Assembly (NCBI GenBank): GCA_002381695.1
Contig: DFXM01000001.1
Location: 62,001 to 126,000, forward strand
Length of the DNA stretch: 64,000 nt
Direction: 5' to 3'
DNA from: Clostridium sp. UBA4108
GTDB lineage: Bacteria > Bacillota > Clostridia > Clostridiales > Clostridiaceae
How positions within the stretch are numbered: position 1 is the stretch's first letter; the number at the start of each line of letters is the position of its first letter. Both the position numbers and the translations under genes were made by a program. Under the pieces are notes generated by a model. The model saw nothing but the letters and a program-made list of their open reading frames with translations. It ran no database searches and was not told the origin of the DNA. Positions 17,253 through 25,678 of the stretch are shown piece after piece.

Positions 17253-18617
17253 ATGAATAATATAGAAGGTATATTTGAAATACTAATAAATAATTTGAAG
17301 GAAGGAATACATATAGTAGATAGCTTAGGTAAAACAATTTATTACAATGAAGCAATGGAAAAAATAGAAGGGGTAAAAAGAGAAGATGTGATGGGAAAAG
17401 AGGTTCATGAATATTTAAAAGATATTGGTGAAACTTCTACGCTGATGAATTGTCTAAAAAATGGTCATGAGTTTAAAGGCGTTACTCAAAATTATACTAA
17501 TGATAAAGGAAAAATCATTACTAGTATTAATACTACTATTCCTGTAAAGATAGAGGAAACTACAGTAGCTGCAATTGAAATAGCTAGAGATATGACTCAG
17601 ATTAAAAAATTAAATGAAACTATTTGTAGACTAGAAAGTAAAATCGATAAGAAAAAAAACCATTATGTTTTTAGAGATATCATAGGAAATAGTAATGAAA
17701 TAAAGAACGAAATAAACAAAGGTATAAGAGCATCTGTTTCAAATTCTTCAGTACTTATATACGGAGAGACTGGCTGTGGTAAAGAGTTATTTGCACAAAG
17801 TATACACTATGATGGAGAAAGAAAAGATAATCCTTTTATTGCAATAAATTGCGCAGCAATACCTAGTGCACTCCTAGAGGGAATGCTTTTCGGAACGGTA
17901 AAGGGAAGCTTTACTGGGGCAGAAAATAAAAAAGGACTTTTTGAAGAGGCTCATAAAGGAACTGTACTATTAGATGAAATAAATTCTATGGAGCCCTATT
18001 TACAATCAAAATTACTAAGAGTATTACAAGATGGATATATTAGACCTGTAGGAAGTAATAAAATCATTGATGTAGATGTTAGAATTATAGCTACTATAAA
18101 TGAACCAGCAGAAAAACTTATAAGTGAAGGAAGATTAAGAAAAGACTTCTTCTATAGATTGAGTGTAATTAAAATTAATATACCATTATTAAGAGAACGG
18201 AAAGAAGATATTAAAGAAATAAGTTATCATTTTATTAATTATTATAATAAATTATTATTTAAAAATGTAGAGAGTATTAGTGAAGAGGTTTTAGAAAGTT
18301 TTTTAAATCATAGTTGGCCTGGCAATGTAAGAGAACTTAAAAACGTAATAGAAAATGCTATGAATATGGTAGATGATGAAGAGGTATTAACGAAAAATTT
18401 TTTTGATAGTAAAATTATCATAAATAGTGAGAGTAGTGAAGAATCTTCATTTAATGAAAAGGAATCTCTCGGTGAATATTTATATAAAATTGAGAAGAGT
18501 ATAATAAATAAAGTATATATAGAAAATAAAAAAAATATTACTAAAACTGCGAAAGTATTAAAAATATCTAGACAAAATTTACAATATAAATTAAAAAAAT
18601 ATGATATAGAGAGTTAA
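17253..18617 (+). CDS. Sigma-54-dependent transcriptional activator (PAS-AAA+-HTH)
   Basis: This 454-residue enhancer-binding protein has a PAS sensor domain (about 1-120, GIHIVDSLGKTIYYNEAME), an AAA+ domain with Walker A GETGCGKE (171-178), the sigma-54 contact loop GSFTGA (218-223), Walker B TVLLDEIN and arginine fingers in RLRKDFFYRL, and a Fis-type helix-turn-helix at the end (NITKTAKVLKISRQNLQYKL). The layout is that of RocR-like regulators. The ATG at 17253 follows GGGGTG; the ATG at 17232 lacks a site. A terminator, a palindrome and a perfect -24/-12 promoter separate it from ord, so I infer it activates the ornithine operon in response to an amino-acid or metabolite signal. Confidence 0.93.
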   Translation: MNNIEGIFEILINNLKEGIHIVDSLGKTIYYNEAMEKIEGVKREDVMGKEVHEYLKDIGETSTLMNCLKNGHEFKGVTQNYTNDKGKIITSINTTIPVKIEETTVAAIEIARDMTQIKKLNETICRLESKIDKKKNHYVFRDIIGNSNEIKNEINKGIRASVSNSSVLIYGETGCGKELFAQSIHYDGERKDNPFIAINCAAIPSALLEGMLFGTVKGSFTGAENKKGLFEEAHKGTVLLDEINSMEPYLQSKLLRVLQDGYIRPVGSNKIIDVDVRIIATINEPAEKLISEGRLRKDFFYRLSVIKINIPLLRERKEDIKEISYHFINYYNKLLFKNVESISEEVLESFLNHSWPGNVRELKNVIENAMNMVDDEEVLTKNFFDSKIIINSESSEESSFNEKESLGEYLYKIEKSIINKVYIENKKNITKTAKVLKISRQNLQYKLKKYDIES

Positions 18618-18653
18618 TAATTAATAGTTTATAAGTAATGCCGAATTTTAGGC

Positions 18654-18688
18654 AAAACAGATGCAAAAGTATTTGCATCTGTTTTTTT
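18654..18688 (+). terminator. Terminator after the sigma-54 activator
   Basis: AAAACAGATGCAAA (18654-18667) pairs with TTTGCATCTGTTTT (18672-18685), a 14-bp perfect stem with a 4-base loop and a seven-T run. Confidence 0.92.
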
Positions 18689-18711
18689 GCAATTTCATTT
18701 TCTCGAAAATT

Positions 18712-18731
18712 CAATGTAAATATTTACATTG
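18712..18731. promoter_or_regulatory. Perfect 20-bp palindrome, candidate enhancer site for the activator
   Basis: CAATGTAAAT followed by its exact reverse complement ATTTACATTG, centred 132 bases upstream of the -24 element of the ord promoter. Position and symmetry are those of an upstream activating sequence for a sigma-54 activator. A weaker palindrome (GCAAA-N4-TTTGC, 18739-18752) lies just downstream and may be a second site. Binding is inferred. Confidence 0.65.
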
Positions 18732-18851
18732 CGATAGAGCAAAAAAATTTGCATATAAAGCAAAATAAAACCGAATATTCTGAACAATGTGTATATTTAT
18801 ACAAGTTTAGTTATTTTAAAGCATAAATACTTATAATAGTCAGAATTTAAG

Positions 18852-18868
18852 TTGGCACAATAATTGCT
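18852..18868 (+). promoter_or_regulatory. Sigma-54 (-24/-12) promoter of the ornithine operon
   Basis: TTGGCAC (18852-18858), five bases, then TTGCT (18864-18868). This matches the sigma-54 consensus TGGCAC-N5-TTGCW completely. Transcription should start near 18879, 45 bases before the ord ATG. Confidence 0.92.
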
Positions 18869-18923
18869 GTATATAAAATACAAAATAGTATGAAATATAA
18901 GTTTAAATAAGGGGGATATTCAG

Positions 18924-19970
18924 ATGAATAATGTTAAGGTTGCAATTTGGGGATTTGGAGCTATGGGAAGTGGAATGGCTAAAATGCTTCTAAAGAAAAA
19001 GGGTGTTGATATAGTAGGAGTTTGCGATGTACATCCACAAAGAGCAGGAAAAAGTATATATGAGGTTCTAGGAGTTGAAAGAGGAAATAGAGCGGAAGTT
19101 ATTATTAATCCTAAAATAGATGAGGTATTAACAGAGAAATGTTGTGATATTTGTTTATGCGCCACAGATTCTTTCACTAAAAATGCATTTCCAAAATTAA
19201 AACTAGCATTAGAGAAAAAAGTAAATGTAATTTCTACTGCTGAAGAAATGTCATATCCACAAGCGCAGAATCCAGAAATTGCAGCTGAGTTAGACAGAAT
19301 TGCAAAAGAAAATGGAGTATCAATTCTTGGAACAGGAATTAACCCAGGATTAATAATGGATTTATTAGTAGTATGCCTAACTGGATGTATGACAGATGTA
19401 GAACATATAGAAGCTAAAAGAGTCAATAGCTTATCACCATTTGGTCCAGCAGTTATGGAAGAACAAGGGGTTGGAATGAAGGTAGATGCATTTAAGCAAG
19501 GTGTTGAAGATGGAAGTTTAGCAGGGCATGTTGGATTTGCAGAATCAATTAGAATGATAGGAGATGCTATTGGATGGAATGTAGAAAAATTCGAGCAACA
19601 AATGGCTCCAATAGTAACAAGTGTTGATAGAAAGTCACCATATGGTTTTGCAGCAGCTGGAGATGTAGCTGGAGTGAATATGACTGGCCAAGGATATGTA
19701 GATGGAGAAGCTAAAATAGACATGATACATCCACAACAAATTGAGCCAGAAATGGAAGGAACATATACAGGGGATTATATAACAATAAAAGGAACTCCTG
19801 AGGTTAACATGTGCATTAAGCCAGAGGTTGATGGTGGGCTTGGAACTATAGCCATGTGTGTTAATATGATTCCACATGTTATAAATGCGGATCCTGGTTT
19901 AAAAACCATGATAGATTTACCAGTGCCAAGAGCTATAATGGGGGATTTTAGAAACTTTATAAAAAGATAG
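18924..19970 (+). CDS. ord: 2,4-diaminopentanoate dehydrogenase
   Basis: This NAD(P)-dependent enzyme oxidatively deaminates (2R,4S)-2,4-diaminopentanoate to 2-amino-4-oxopentanoate, releasing ammonia and reduced cofactor. The 348-residue protein starts with a Rossmann nucleotide site, VAIWGFGAMGSGMAKML, and continues with ISTAEEMSYP and LGTGINPGLIMD, typical of the Ord group within the dihydrodipicolinate-reductase-like fold. It is the first gene after the sigma-54 promoter, with ribosome site AAGGGGG. The gene order after it (ortA, ortB, oraS, oraE) supports the assignment. Confidence 0.95.
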   Translation: MNNVKVAIWGFGAMGSGMAKMLLKKKGVDIVGVCDVHPQRAGKSIYEVLGVERGNRAEVIINPKIDEVLTEKCCDICLCATDSFTKNAFPKLKLALEKKVNVISTAEEMSYPQAQNPEIAAELDRIAKENGVSILGTGINPGLIMDLLVVCLTGCMTDVEHIEAKRVNSLSPFGPAVMEEQGVGMKVDAFKQGVEDGSLAGHVGFAESIRMIGDAIGWNVEKFEQQMAPIVTSVDRKSPYGFAAAGDVAGVNMTGQGYVDGEAKIDMIHPQQIEPEMEGTYTGDYITIKGTPEVNMCIKPEVDGGLGTIAMCVNMIPHVINADPGLKTMIDLPVPRAIMGDFRNFIKR

Positions 19971-20020
19971 CTTGAAAATAGATAAATATTAATGTTTAAG
20001 AAGTTTTGGGGGTGAATAAT

Positions 20021-20311
20021 TTGATTAAAAAAGGTACGTTTGTAGAGGTAACTACAAAAGTTTTAGATTGTGAGGATAGATCTAACGCCATACCTGAAGA
20101 TACAAAGAAAACCCCACTTATAATGTGGGTAAAAGGTTTCACAATGAAAGATTGTAATTTAGGAGAAAAAGTTGAGATTGAGACCTCAATTGGTAGAAGA
20201 GTAGAAGGTGAAGTAACAGCTATAGAGCCTGGCTATACCCATGATTTTGGAAATTATGTAAGCGAGATAGCTTACATTGGAAAACAGGCTAAGGATATGC
20301 TTTTTAAATAG
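20021..20311 (+). CDS. ortA: 2-amino-4-oxopentanoate thiolase, alpha subunit
   Basis: OrtA is the small subunit of the thiolase that splits 2-amino-4-oxopentanoate with CoA into D-alanine and acetyl-CoA. The 96-residue protein contains EDRSNAIPEDTKKTPLIMWVKGF and ends with a conserved GYTHDFGNYVSEI stretch. I place the start at the TTG at 20021, 6 bases after the strong site GGGGGTG (20008-20014); the TTG at 20006 lies before that site. It sits 50 bases after ord and 20 before ortB. Confidence 0.93.
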   Translation: MIKKGTFVEVTTKVLDCEDRSNAIPEDTKKTPLIMWVKGFTMKDCNLGEKVEIETSIGRRVEGEVTAIEPGYTHDFGNYVSEIAYIGKQAKDMLFK

Positions 20312-20331
20312 TTGAAAAAGTAGGTGATATT

Positions 20332-21744
20332 GTGAATAAGTATGAAGTTTTAATGGAAAGAAAAAATGAAATAATGATTAAGTCTGTAGGAATGGACTTT
20401 AGTAAATATGAAAGTGGAGTTATATCCTTTGATTATGAAGGTATGATGAGAGATATAGGATATTCATTAAGTGATATCATGAGAATTCAAAAGGAAGTTG
20501 GTGTTGGAAATACTCCTCTTCTTGAATTAAGAAATTTAACAGCTTTAGCAAGAAAAGTTTCTAAAACAGGAAAAGCAGCAAGAATTTTTATTAAGGATGA
20601 AAGTGCAAATCCTTCTGGAAGTTTTAAAGATAGAAGAGCATCTGTTTCTGTTTTTGATGCAAAACAACGAGGATATAAGGGCGTAGCATCAGCAACTTCT
20701 GGGAATTATGGTGCTGCTGTGGCATCTCAGGCAGCAATGCAGGGCTTGAAGTGCATAATAGTGCAAGAATGCTATGACTCAAAGAAAGTTGGACAACCTG
20801 AAATAATAGAAAAAGGGAGAAAGTGTGATTGTCTAGGAGCTGAAGTTATTCAATTAACTGTAGGACCAGAGCTATTTTATACTTATTTAAATATACTTGA
20901 GGAAACAAATTTCTATAATGCATCGCTATATTCAGCTTATGGTATCGCTGGAGTAGAGACATTAGGATATGAGATTGCAACAGAGTGTAGAGAAAAGTTT
21001 GGAAAAGATCCTGAAGTTGTAGTTGTAACCCATGCTGGTGGGGGAAATGTTACAGGCACAGCAAGAGGACTTATTAAAGCTGGAGCAAACGAAACTAAGG
21101 TAGTAGGAGCCTCAGTAGATTTAGAAGGATTACACATGGCAAGCGACAATGATTTTAATAGAAAATCGTTTACAACAGGACATACTGGTTTTGGTATTCC
21201 ATTTATGGTATGGCCTGATAGAAGTGATGTACCTAGAAGTGCAGCAAGACCATTAAGATATTTAGATAGATATGCAACAGTTGCACAGGGACAAGTTTTC
21301 TATATGACAGAACTATTAGCACATCTTGAAGGGCTAGAAAGAGGACCAGCAGGAAATACATCTTTAGCTGCAGCCTTTGTTTTAGCACAGGAAATGAATG
21401 ATGATGAAATCATCGTTGTACAAGAAACCGAATATACTGGCGCTGGAAAACATATAATGCCACAACTTACCTTTGCAAAGAAAAATGGAATAAAGGTTCT
21501 TAAAGGAGATCCAAAGGATGAAATACCTGGGGAAAATATAATTTTGCCAGAACATCCAAGTAAACTTAGTATAAATGAGAAGGATCTAAATACTTATAGA
21601 AGATCCTTAATTAAAAATAGTCTTAAAAAGATAATTGGAAACATGATAGACATGGTAGAAATAGAGTTTTTATGTGAAGAAACAAAGTTAAATAAGGAAG
21701 AAGTTATAAGTATAGTTAAAGAATATGAATTCAGTGTTAAATAA
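20332..21744 (+). CDS. ortB: 2-amino-4-oxopentanoate thiolase, beta subunit
   Basis: OrtB is the catalytic PLP subunit of the thiolase, unusual because it has the fold of tryptophan synthase beta/threonine synthase rather than a classic thiolase. In 470 residues I see the PLP lysine motif NPSGSFKDRRAS, the glycine-rich phosphate loop THAGGGNVTGTARG and TSGNYGAAVASQA. The start is GTG, with AGGTGA 7 bases upstream. Working with OrtA, it yields acetyl-CoA for ATP formation and D-alanine. Confidence 0.95.
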   Translation: MNKYEVLMERKNEIMIKSVGMDFSKYESGVISFDYEGMMRDIGYSLSDIMRIQKEVGVGNTPLLELRNLTALARKVSKTGKAARIFIKDESANPSGSFKDRRASVSVFDAKQRGYKGVASATSGNYGAAVASQAAMQGLKCIIVQECYDSKKVGQPEIIEKGRKCDCLGAEVIQLTVGPELFYTYLNILEETNFYNASLYSAYGIAGVETLGYEIATECREKFGKDPEVVVVTHAGGGNVTGTARGLIKAGANETKVVGASVDLEGLHMASDNDFNRKSFTTGHTGFGIPFMVWPDRSDVPRSAARPLRYLDRYATVAQGQVFYMTELLAHLEGLERGPAGNTSLAAAFVLAQEMNDDEIIVVQETEYTGAGKHIMPQLTFAKKNGIKVLKGDPKDEIPGENIILPEHPSKLSINEKDLNTYRRSLIKNSLKKIIGNMIDMVEIEFLCEETKLNKEEVISIVKEYEFSVK

Positions 21745-21764
21745 AATTACTTGGAGGGAATATT

Positions 21765-22127
21765 GTGAAAAGAGAAGATGATTTTAAGACAAGAAGAGAA
21801 CATTTAAAGGATTTAACAGATGAACAACTTTATGAAAGATTTTGGAGTTTAACAGAACAAATAGTAGATCCATTAGTAGAACTTGCAAAAACTCATACCT
21901 CATCATCTATAGAGAGATCAGTACTATTAAGAATGGGATTTTCAAGCATTGAATCTTCTCAGATAGTAGAAGAAGGACTAAAAGCTGGGCTTTTAGGAAA
22001 GGGAATGGGAAATGTAGTTTTAAAGTATGCCAAAGCTAAAGATATGCCATATTTAGAAGCGGGAAGAGAACTTGGACAAGGTAATGGGTGGAGTGAAGTT
22101 TCAGGATTATTCGGGGGGGATAACTAA
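21765..22127 (+). CDS. oraS: D-ornithine 4,5-aminomutase, S subunit
   Basis: This is the small helical subunit (120 residues) of the adenosylcobalamin- and PLP-dependent aminomutase that moves the terminal amino group of D-ornithine to C4. It contains ERFWSLTEQIVDPLVELAKTHTSPSIERSVLLRMGFSS-type sequence (here with THTSSSIERS) and ends in GNGWSEVSGLF. The start is GTG behind GGAGGG. Its stop overlaps the oraE ATG by one base (TAATG), so the two subunits are translationally coupled. Confidence 0.95.
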   Translation: MKREDDFKTRREHLKDLTDEQLYERFWSLTEQIVDPLVELAKTHTSSSIERSVLLRMGFSSIESSQIVEEGLKAGLLGKGMGNVVLKYAKAKDMPYLEAGRELGQGNGWSEVSGLFGGDN

Positions 22128-24301
22128 TGCTAGAGCAAAATAAGAAGATAAATGTTAAAGAAATTCTAAAAAACTTAGATAAATATGAGCCTAAGAGAAG
22201 AGGATGGCATTGGAGAGAAGCCTACAATGGACCTATGGGAGAGTTTAGCTACAAGCAAATAACTAAGCCTTTAAAAAAGAGTAAAGCACTTCCATCAGCT
22301 AGAAGCTTTAATAACATAGATCCTCAACCTATGCCAGTTATAACAACAGAAATAGCATCAGGAAGATTTGAAGATGATATAAGAAGAATGAGAATGGCAG
22401 CATGGCATGGTGCAGATCATATAATGGTTATAAGAACAGCAGGTCAAAGTCATTATGACAGCCTAATAGAAGGAAGCCCAGAAGGAATAGGCGGAGTACC
22501 AATTACAAGAAAAGAAGTTAGAGCAACAAGAAAAGCTATAGATATGATTGAGGAAGAAGTAGGAAGAGAAATTAATTTCCACTCTTATGTATCAGGAGTA
22601 GCAGGTCCAGATATAGCTGTAATGTTTGCAGAAGAAGGGGTAAATGGTGCACACCAAGACCCACAATATAATGTACTTTATAGAAATATAAATATGGTTA
22701 GATCTTTTGTTGATGCTGCAGTGGCTAAACATATGATGGCTTGGGCAGACATGCTTCAGATTGATGGAGCACATAATGCTAATGCTACAGCTATGAAGGG
22801 ATATAATGTAATGCCTGAACTTATGGTACAACATGCTATTAATTCAAAATATTCCGAAAAAGTTGGAATGAAAGCAAGTAACATAGCATTATCTACAGTA
22901 CCACCAACAGCACCACCAGCTCCATGCTTAAGATACGACCTTCCATATGCAGTTGCATTAAGAGACTTATTTAGAAATTATAAAATGAGAGCTCAAATGA
23001 ATACTAAATACATGGATTCTTGTACAAGAGAAGCAACAGTGACTCACTCACTAAACCTTTTGATATCACAATTAACTTCAGCAGATATTCAAAGTACAAT
23101 AACTCCTGATGAAGGAAGAAATGTTCCTTGGCATTATAATAACATTCATGCTGTAAATACTGCTAAACAAGCATTAGTTGGTATGGATGGACTAATGGAT
23201 ATGGTAGAACTTAAGAAAGAGGGATATTTACCTGAGAAGGTTAGAGAACTAAAAGAGAGAGCAATACTTTTCCTAGAAGAAATTATTGAAAATCATGGAT
23301 ATTTCAACGCTGTTCAAGATGGCTTCTTTGTAGATTCAGGAGAATATCCAGCAAGAAATGGAGATGGAATAGCTCGTAAAATAGATGCTGGAATTGCTGC
23401 CAATACAGTAGTTCCAAGAGATAGTGATTACTTTGCACCAGTATGTGCACATTTTGGATATAATAATGTTCCAGAAGAATATGAGCATGCTTGTGATGCC
23501 ATAGGAGGATGTACTTTCTGTGATAGAAGTAAAATTGTGTATATAGATGAATTAGATGAAGAAGATAATGTGAATAGAAGATTAGAGAAAGTAAAAGAAG
23601 ATGGAACTATAGTGCCAGAAGTTGAATGGAATAAGGACAAATATGTGTCTGTATCATTATTTATACCGGAAGAAGAGAGAATAGCGGAAGCAGCAGCTCT
23701 TGAAATGGGTAAAAATATGAACCTTACAGATGTTGAAATTATTCATAAACAAGTAATGCAAGATGCAGAGGGAACCTTAGTGGAAATAAAGGGTAGAGTT
23801 AACTTTGCAATAAAGAAAGATGAACTTAAAGTTCCAGAAAAGAAAAAATTGTTAGCAGATGATGTGATGAGAGAATATGTTAAAGAGCATCCTATTAAAG
23901 TTGTTGCAGCAACTGTTGGGGAGGATGAGCACTCTGTAGGATTAAGAGAAATAATTGATATTAAACATGGGGGCATGGAAAGATATGGAATAGAAGCTAT
24001 TTATCTTGGAACTTCTTGTCCAGTAGAAAAACTGATAGATGCAGCTATAGAAACAAAGGCTCAAGCTATTGTTATCAGTACAATTATTACTCATAATGAT
24101 GTACACACTAAAAATATGCAGAAACTTCACGATCTTTGTGTAGAAAAAGGCGTGAAAGATAAATTTATATTAGTTGCAGGAGGTACTCAAGTAACTAATG
24201 AAATAGCCAAAGCTAGTGGTATGGATGCAGGGTTTGGAAGAGGAACACACGGAAATGATGTAGCATCCTTTATAATTGAAACTTTAATGAAAAGAGATTA
24301 A
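22127..24301 (+). CDS. oraE: D-ornithine 4,5-aminomutase, E subunit
   Basis: This is the large subunit (724 residues) that binds PLP and adenosylcobalamin. The N-terminal two-thirds form the TIM-barrel part (TAGQSHYDSLIEGSPEG, MAWADMLQIDGAHN). The C-terminal Rossmann region holds the cobalamin motif DEHSVG (DxHxxG, His602), then Lys613 in IDIKHGG. The 11-residue spacing of His and Lys equals that of the cobalt-ligand His and PLP-binding Lys reported for the C. sticklandii enzyme, as I recall it. A GG-loop (LVAGGTQVTNEIAK) completes the B12 site. No truncation is visible. Confidence 0.96.
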   Translation: MLEQNKKINVKEILKNLDKYEPKRRGWHWREAYNGPMGEFSYKQITKPLKKSKALPSARSFNNIDPQPMPVITTEIASGRFEDDIRRMRMAAWHGADHIMVIRTAGQSHYDSLIEGSPEGIGGVPITRKEVRATRKAIDMIEEEVGREINFHSYVSGVAGPDIAVMFAEEGVNGAHQDPQYNVLYRNINMVRSFVDAAVAKHMMAWADMLQIDGAHNANATAMKGYNVMPELMVQHAINSKYSEKVGMKASNIALSTVPPTAPPAPCLRYDLPYAVALRDLFRNYKMRAQMNTKYMDSCTREATVTHSLNLLISQLTSADIQSTITPDEGRNVPWHYNNIHAVNTAKQALVGMDGLMDMVELKKEGYLPEKVRELKERAILFLEEIIENHGYFNAVQDGFFVDSGEYPARNGDGIARKIDAGIAANTVVPRDSDYFAPVCAHFGYNNVPEEYEHACDAIGGCTFCDRSKIVYIDELDEEDNVNRRLEKVKEDGTIVPEVEWNKDKYVSVSLFIPEEERIAEAAALEMGKNMNLTDVEIIHKQVMQDAEGTLVEIKGRVNFAIKKDELKVPEKKKLLADDVMREYVKEHPIKVVAATVGEDEHSVGLREIIDIKHGGMERYGIEAIYLGTSCPVEKLIDAAIETKAQAIVISTIITHNDVHTKNMQKLHDLCVEKGVKDKFILVAGGTQVTNEIAKASGMDAGFGRGTHGNDVASFIIETLMKRD

Positions 24302-24305
24302 AAAA

Positions 24306-24334
24306 CAAAGGGCATACTAAATGTATGCCCTTTG
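24306..24334 (+). terminator. Intra-operon hairpin after oraE
   Basis: CAAAGGGCATAC (24306-24317) pairs perfectly with GTATGCCCTTTG (24323-24334), a 12-bp stem with a 5-base loop and no T-run. It lies five bases past the oraE stop and 15 before the next start, so it more likely stabilises or partly attenuates the operon mRNA than ends it. Confidence 0.7.
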
Positions 24335-24349
24335 AAATAGGAGGAAGTT

Positions 24350-25678
24350 ATGAAAGTTGAATATTTAATAGCAGAAATAGGAAGTACCACTACAGTAGTT
24401 ACTGCTTTCAACTTTAAAAATGGAGTAGAAATAGTAGGGCAAGGAAATGGATATACATCTGTAGCTCAAGGAGATGTTACTGTAGGATTAAAGCAGGCAA
24501 TTATGGAGATTGAAAATGAGTTAGGAGAATCTATAGAATATGGAAGAATGCTTGCCACTAGTAGTGCTGCTGGAGGACTTAAGATTACTGTACATGGACT
24601 TGTGCAAGATATGACTGTAAAAGCAGCTAGAGAGGCGGCACTAGGTGCTGGAGGCATTATAAAAATGGTTACAGCTGGTAGACTTCGGAAGTCAGATATA
24701 AAGAAGATTAGGGATATAAATCCTAACCTTATTATGATAGCTGGTGGAACGGATTATGGTGAAAGAGAAACAGCTCTTGATAATGCTGAAATCATAAGAG
24801 CAGCAGATTTAAATATTCCAGTAGTATATTGTGGAAATGTTGCGAACCAAGATGAAATAAAAGATATATTTGAGGGTAAAGAGCTATATGTAATAGATAA
24901 TGTTTATCCTAGAGTTGATGAACTAAATGTAGAGCCTGCCAGAGCTATTATACAAAATGCCTTTGAAAAAAATATTACAAAGGCTGGTGGGATGGATAAA
25001 ATTAAGGAAATGGTGGATGGTGCCATAATGCCTACTCCAGGTGCGGTTATGGAAGCTACTAAGCTTTTATATGAACTCATAGGAGATGTAGTAGTAATAG
25101 ATGTAGGAGGAGCCACTACAGATGTACATTCAGTAACTGAAGGTAGCGTAGATGTCCTTGATATATTAGTTACTCCTGAGCCAAAAGCTAAGAGAACAGT
25201 GGAGGGGGATTTGGGCGTATATGTAAACAGGAACAATGTGATAGAGCTGCTAAATGACTATGAACTAGAGAACTTGACTAGAGAAGAGATAGAGCAGTAT
25301 ATCAAGCCTATACCTAGAACAGAGAGAGAAATTAAATGGAGTAGAATATTGACTCAAAAGGCCACCAATGTAGCTGTAAGTAGACATGTAGGATATATAA
25401 AGAGACATTATGGAGCAGGAAAAAAATTTATAGCCTATGGTAAGGATTTATCCATGGTTAAATATATAGTAGGAACTGGAGGAGCTCTTACAAGATTAGA
25501 ACAAGGTGAAAATATCTTAGAGGGAATAAAAGAGACAAAAGAAGAGGTAACTATGAATCCGAGAAAAGATTCTAAGGTACTAATAGATAGTATGTATATA
25601 GTAGCCTGTGCTGGAGTTCTTAGTAGAGAAAATAAGGATGCAGCAATAACTTTATTAAAGGAGAGTCTTAAGATATGA
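24350..25678 (+). CDS. MutL/GlmL-family ATPase-like protein of the ornithine cluster
   Basis: This 442-residue member of the MutL (glutamate mutase L) family has an actin-like ATPase fold. It shows AEIGSTTTVVTAF near the start (phosphate 1 motif), VVIDVGGATTDVHSV (phosphate 2) and IVGTGGALTRLEQGE (adenosine motif). MutL/GlmL proteins accompany B12-dependent mutases and are thought to help reactivate them or exchange the cofactor. Here it directly follows oraSE, so an aminomutase-repair role is likely but inferred. It overlaps orr by four bases (ATGA). Confidence 0.9.
   Translation: MKVEYLIAEIGSTTTVVTAFNFKNGVEIVGQGNGYTSVAQGDVTVGLKQAIMEIENELGESIEYGRMLATSSAAGGLKITVHGLVQDMTVKAAREAALGAGGIIKMVTAGRLRKSDIKKIRDINPNLIMIAGGTDYGERETALDNAEIIRAADLNIPVVYCGNVANQDEIKDIFEGKELYVIDNVYPRVDELNVEPARAIIQNAFEKNITKAGGMDKIKEMVDGAIMPTPGAVMEATKLLYELIGDVVVIDVGGATTDVHSVTEGSVDVLDILVTPEPKAKRTVEGDLGVYVNRNNVIELLNDYELENLTREEIEQYIKPIPRTEREIKWSRILTQKATNVAVSRHVGYIKRHYGAGKKFIAYGKDLSMVKYIVGTGGALTRLEQGENILEGIKETKEEVTMNPRKDSKVLIDSMYIVACAGVLSRENKDAAITLLKESLKI

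Noticed and set aside
15805..18617. ThrE-type exporter as part of the ornithine regulon
   Set aside because: It is on the opposite strand with no sigma-54 promoter or palindrome in front of it; adjacency alone is weak evidence.
18638..18826. A 62-codon frame between the sigma-54 activator and ord
   Set aside because: It runs through the terminator and the palindrome and has no ribosome site; the region is regulatory.
18920..19723. A 267-codon frame on the - strand opposite ord
   Set aside because: It mirrors the codons of a well-supported gene, is Ser/Pro/Thr-rich as antisense shadows are, and has no ribosome site.
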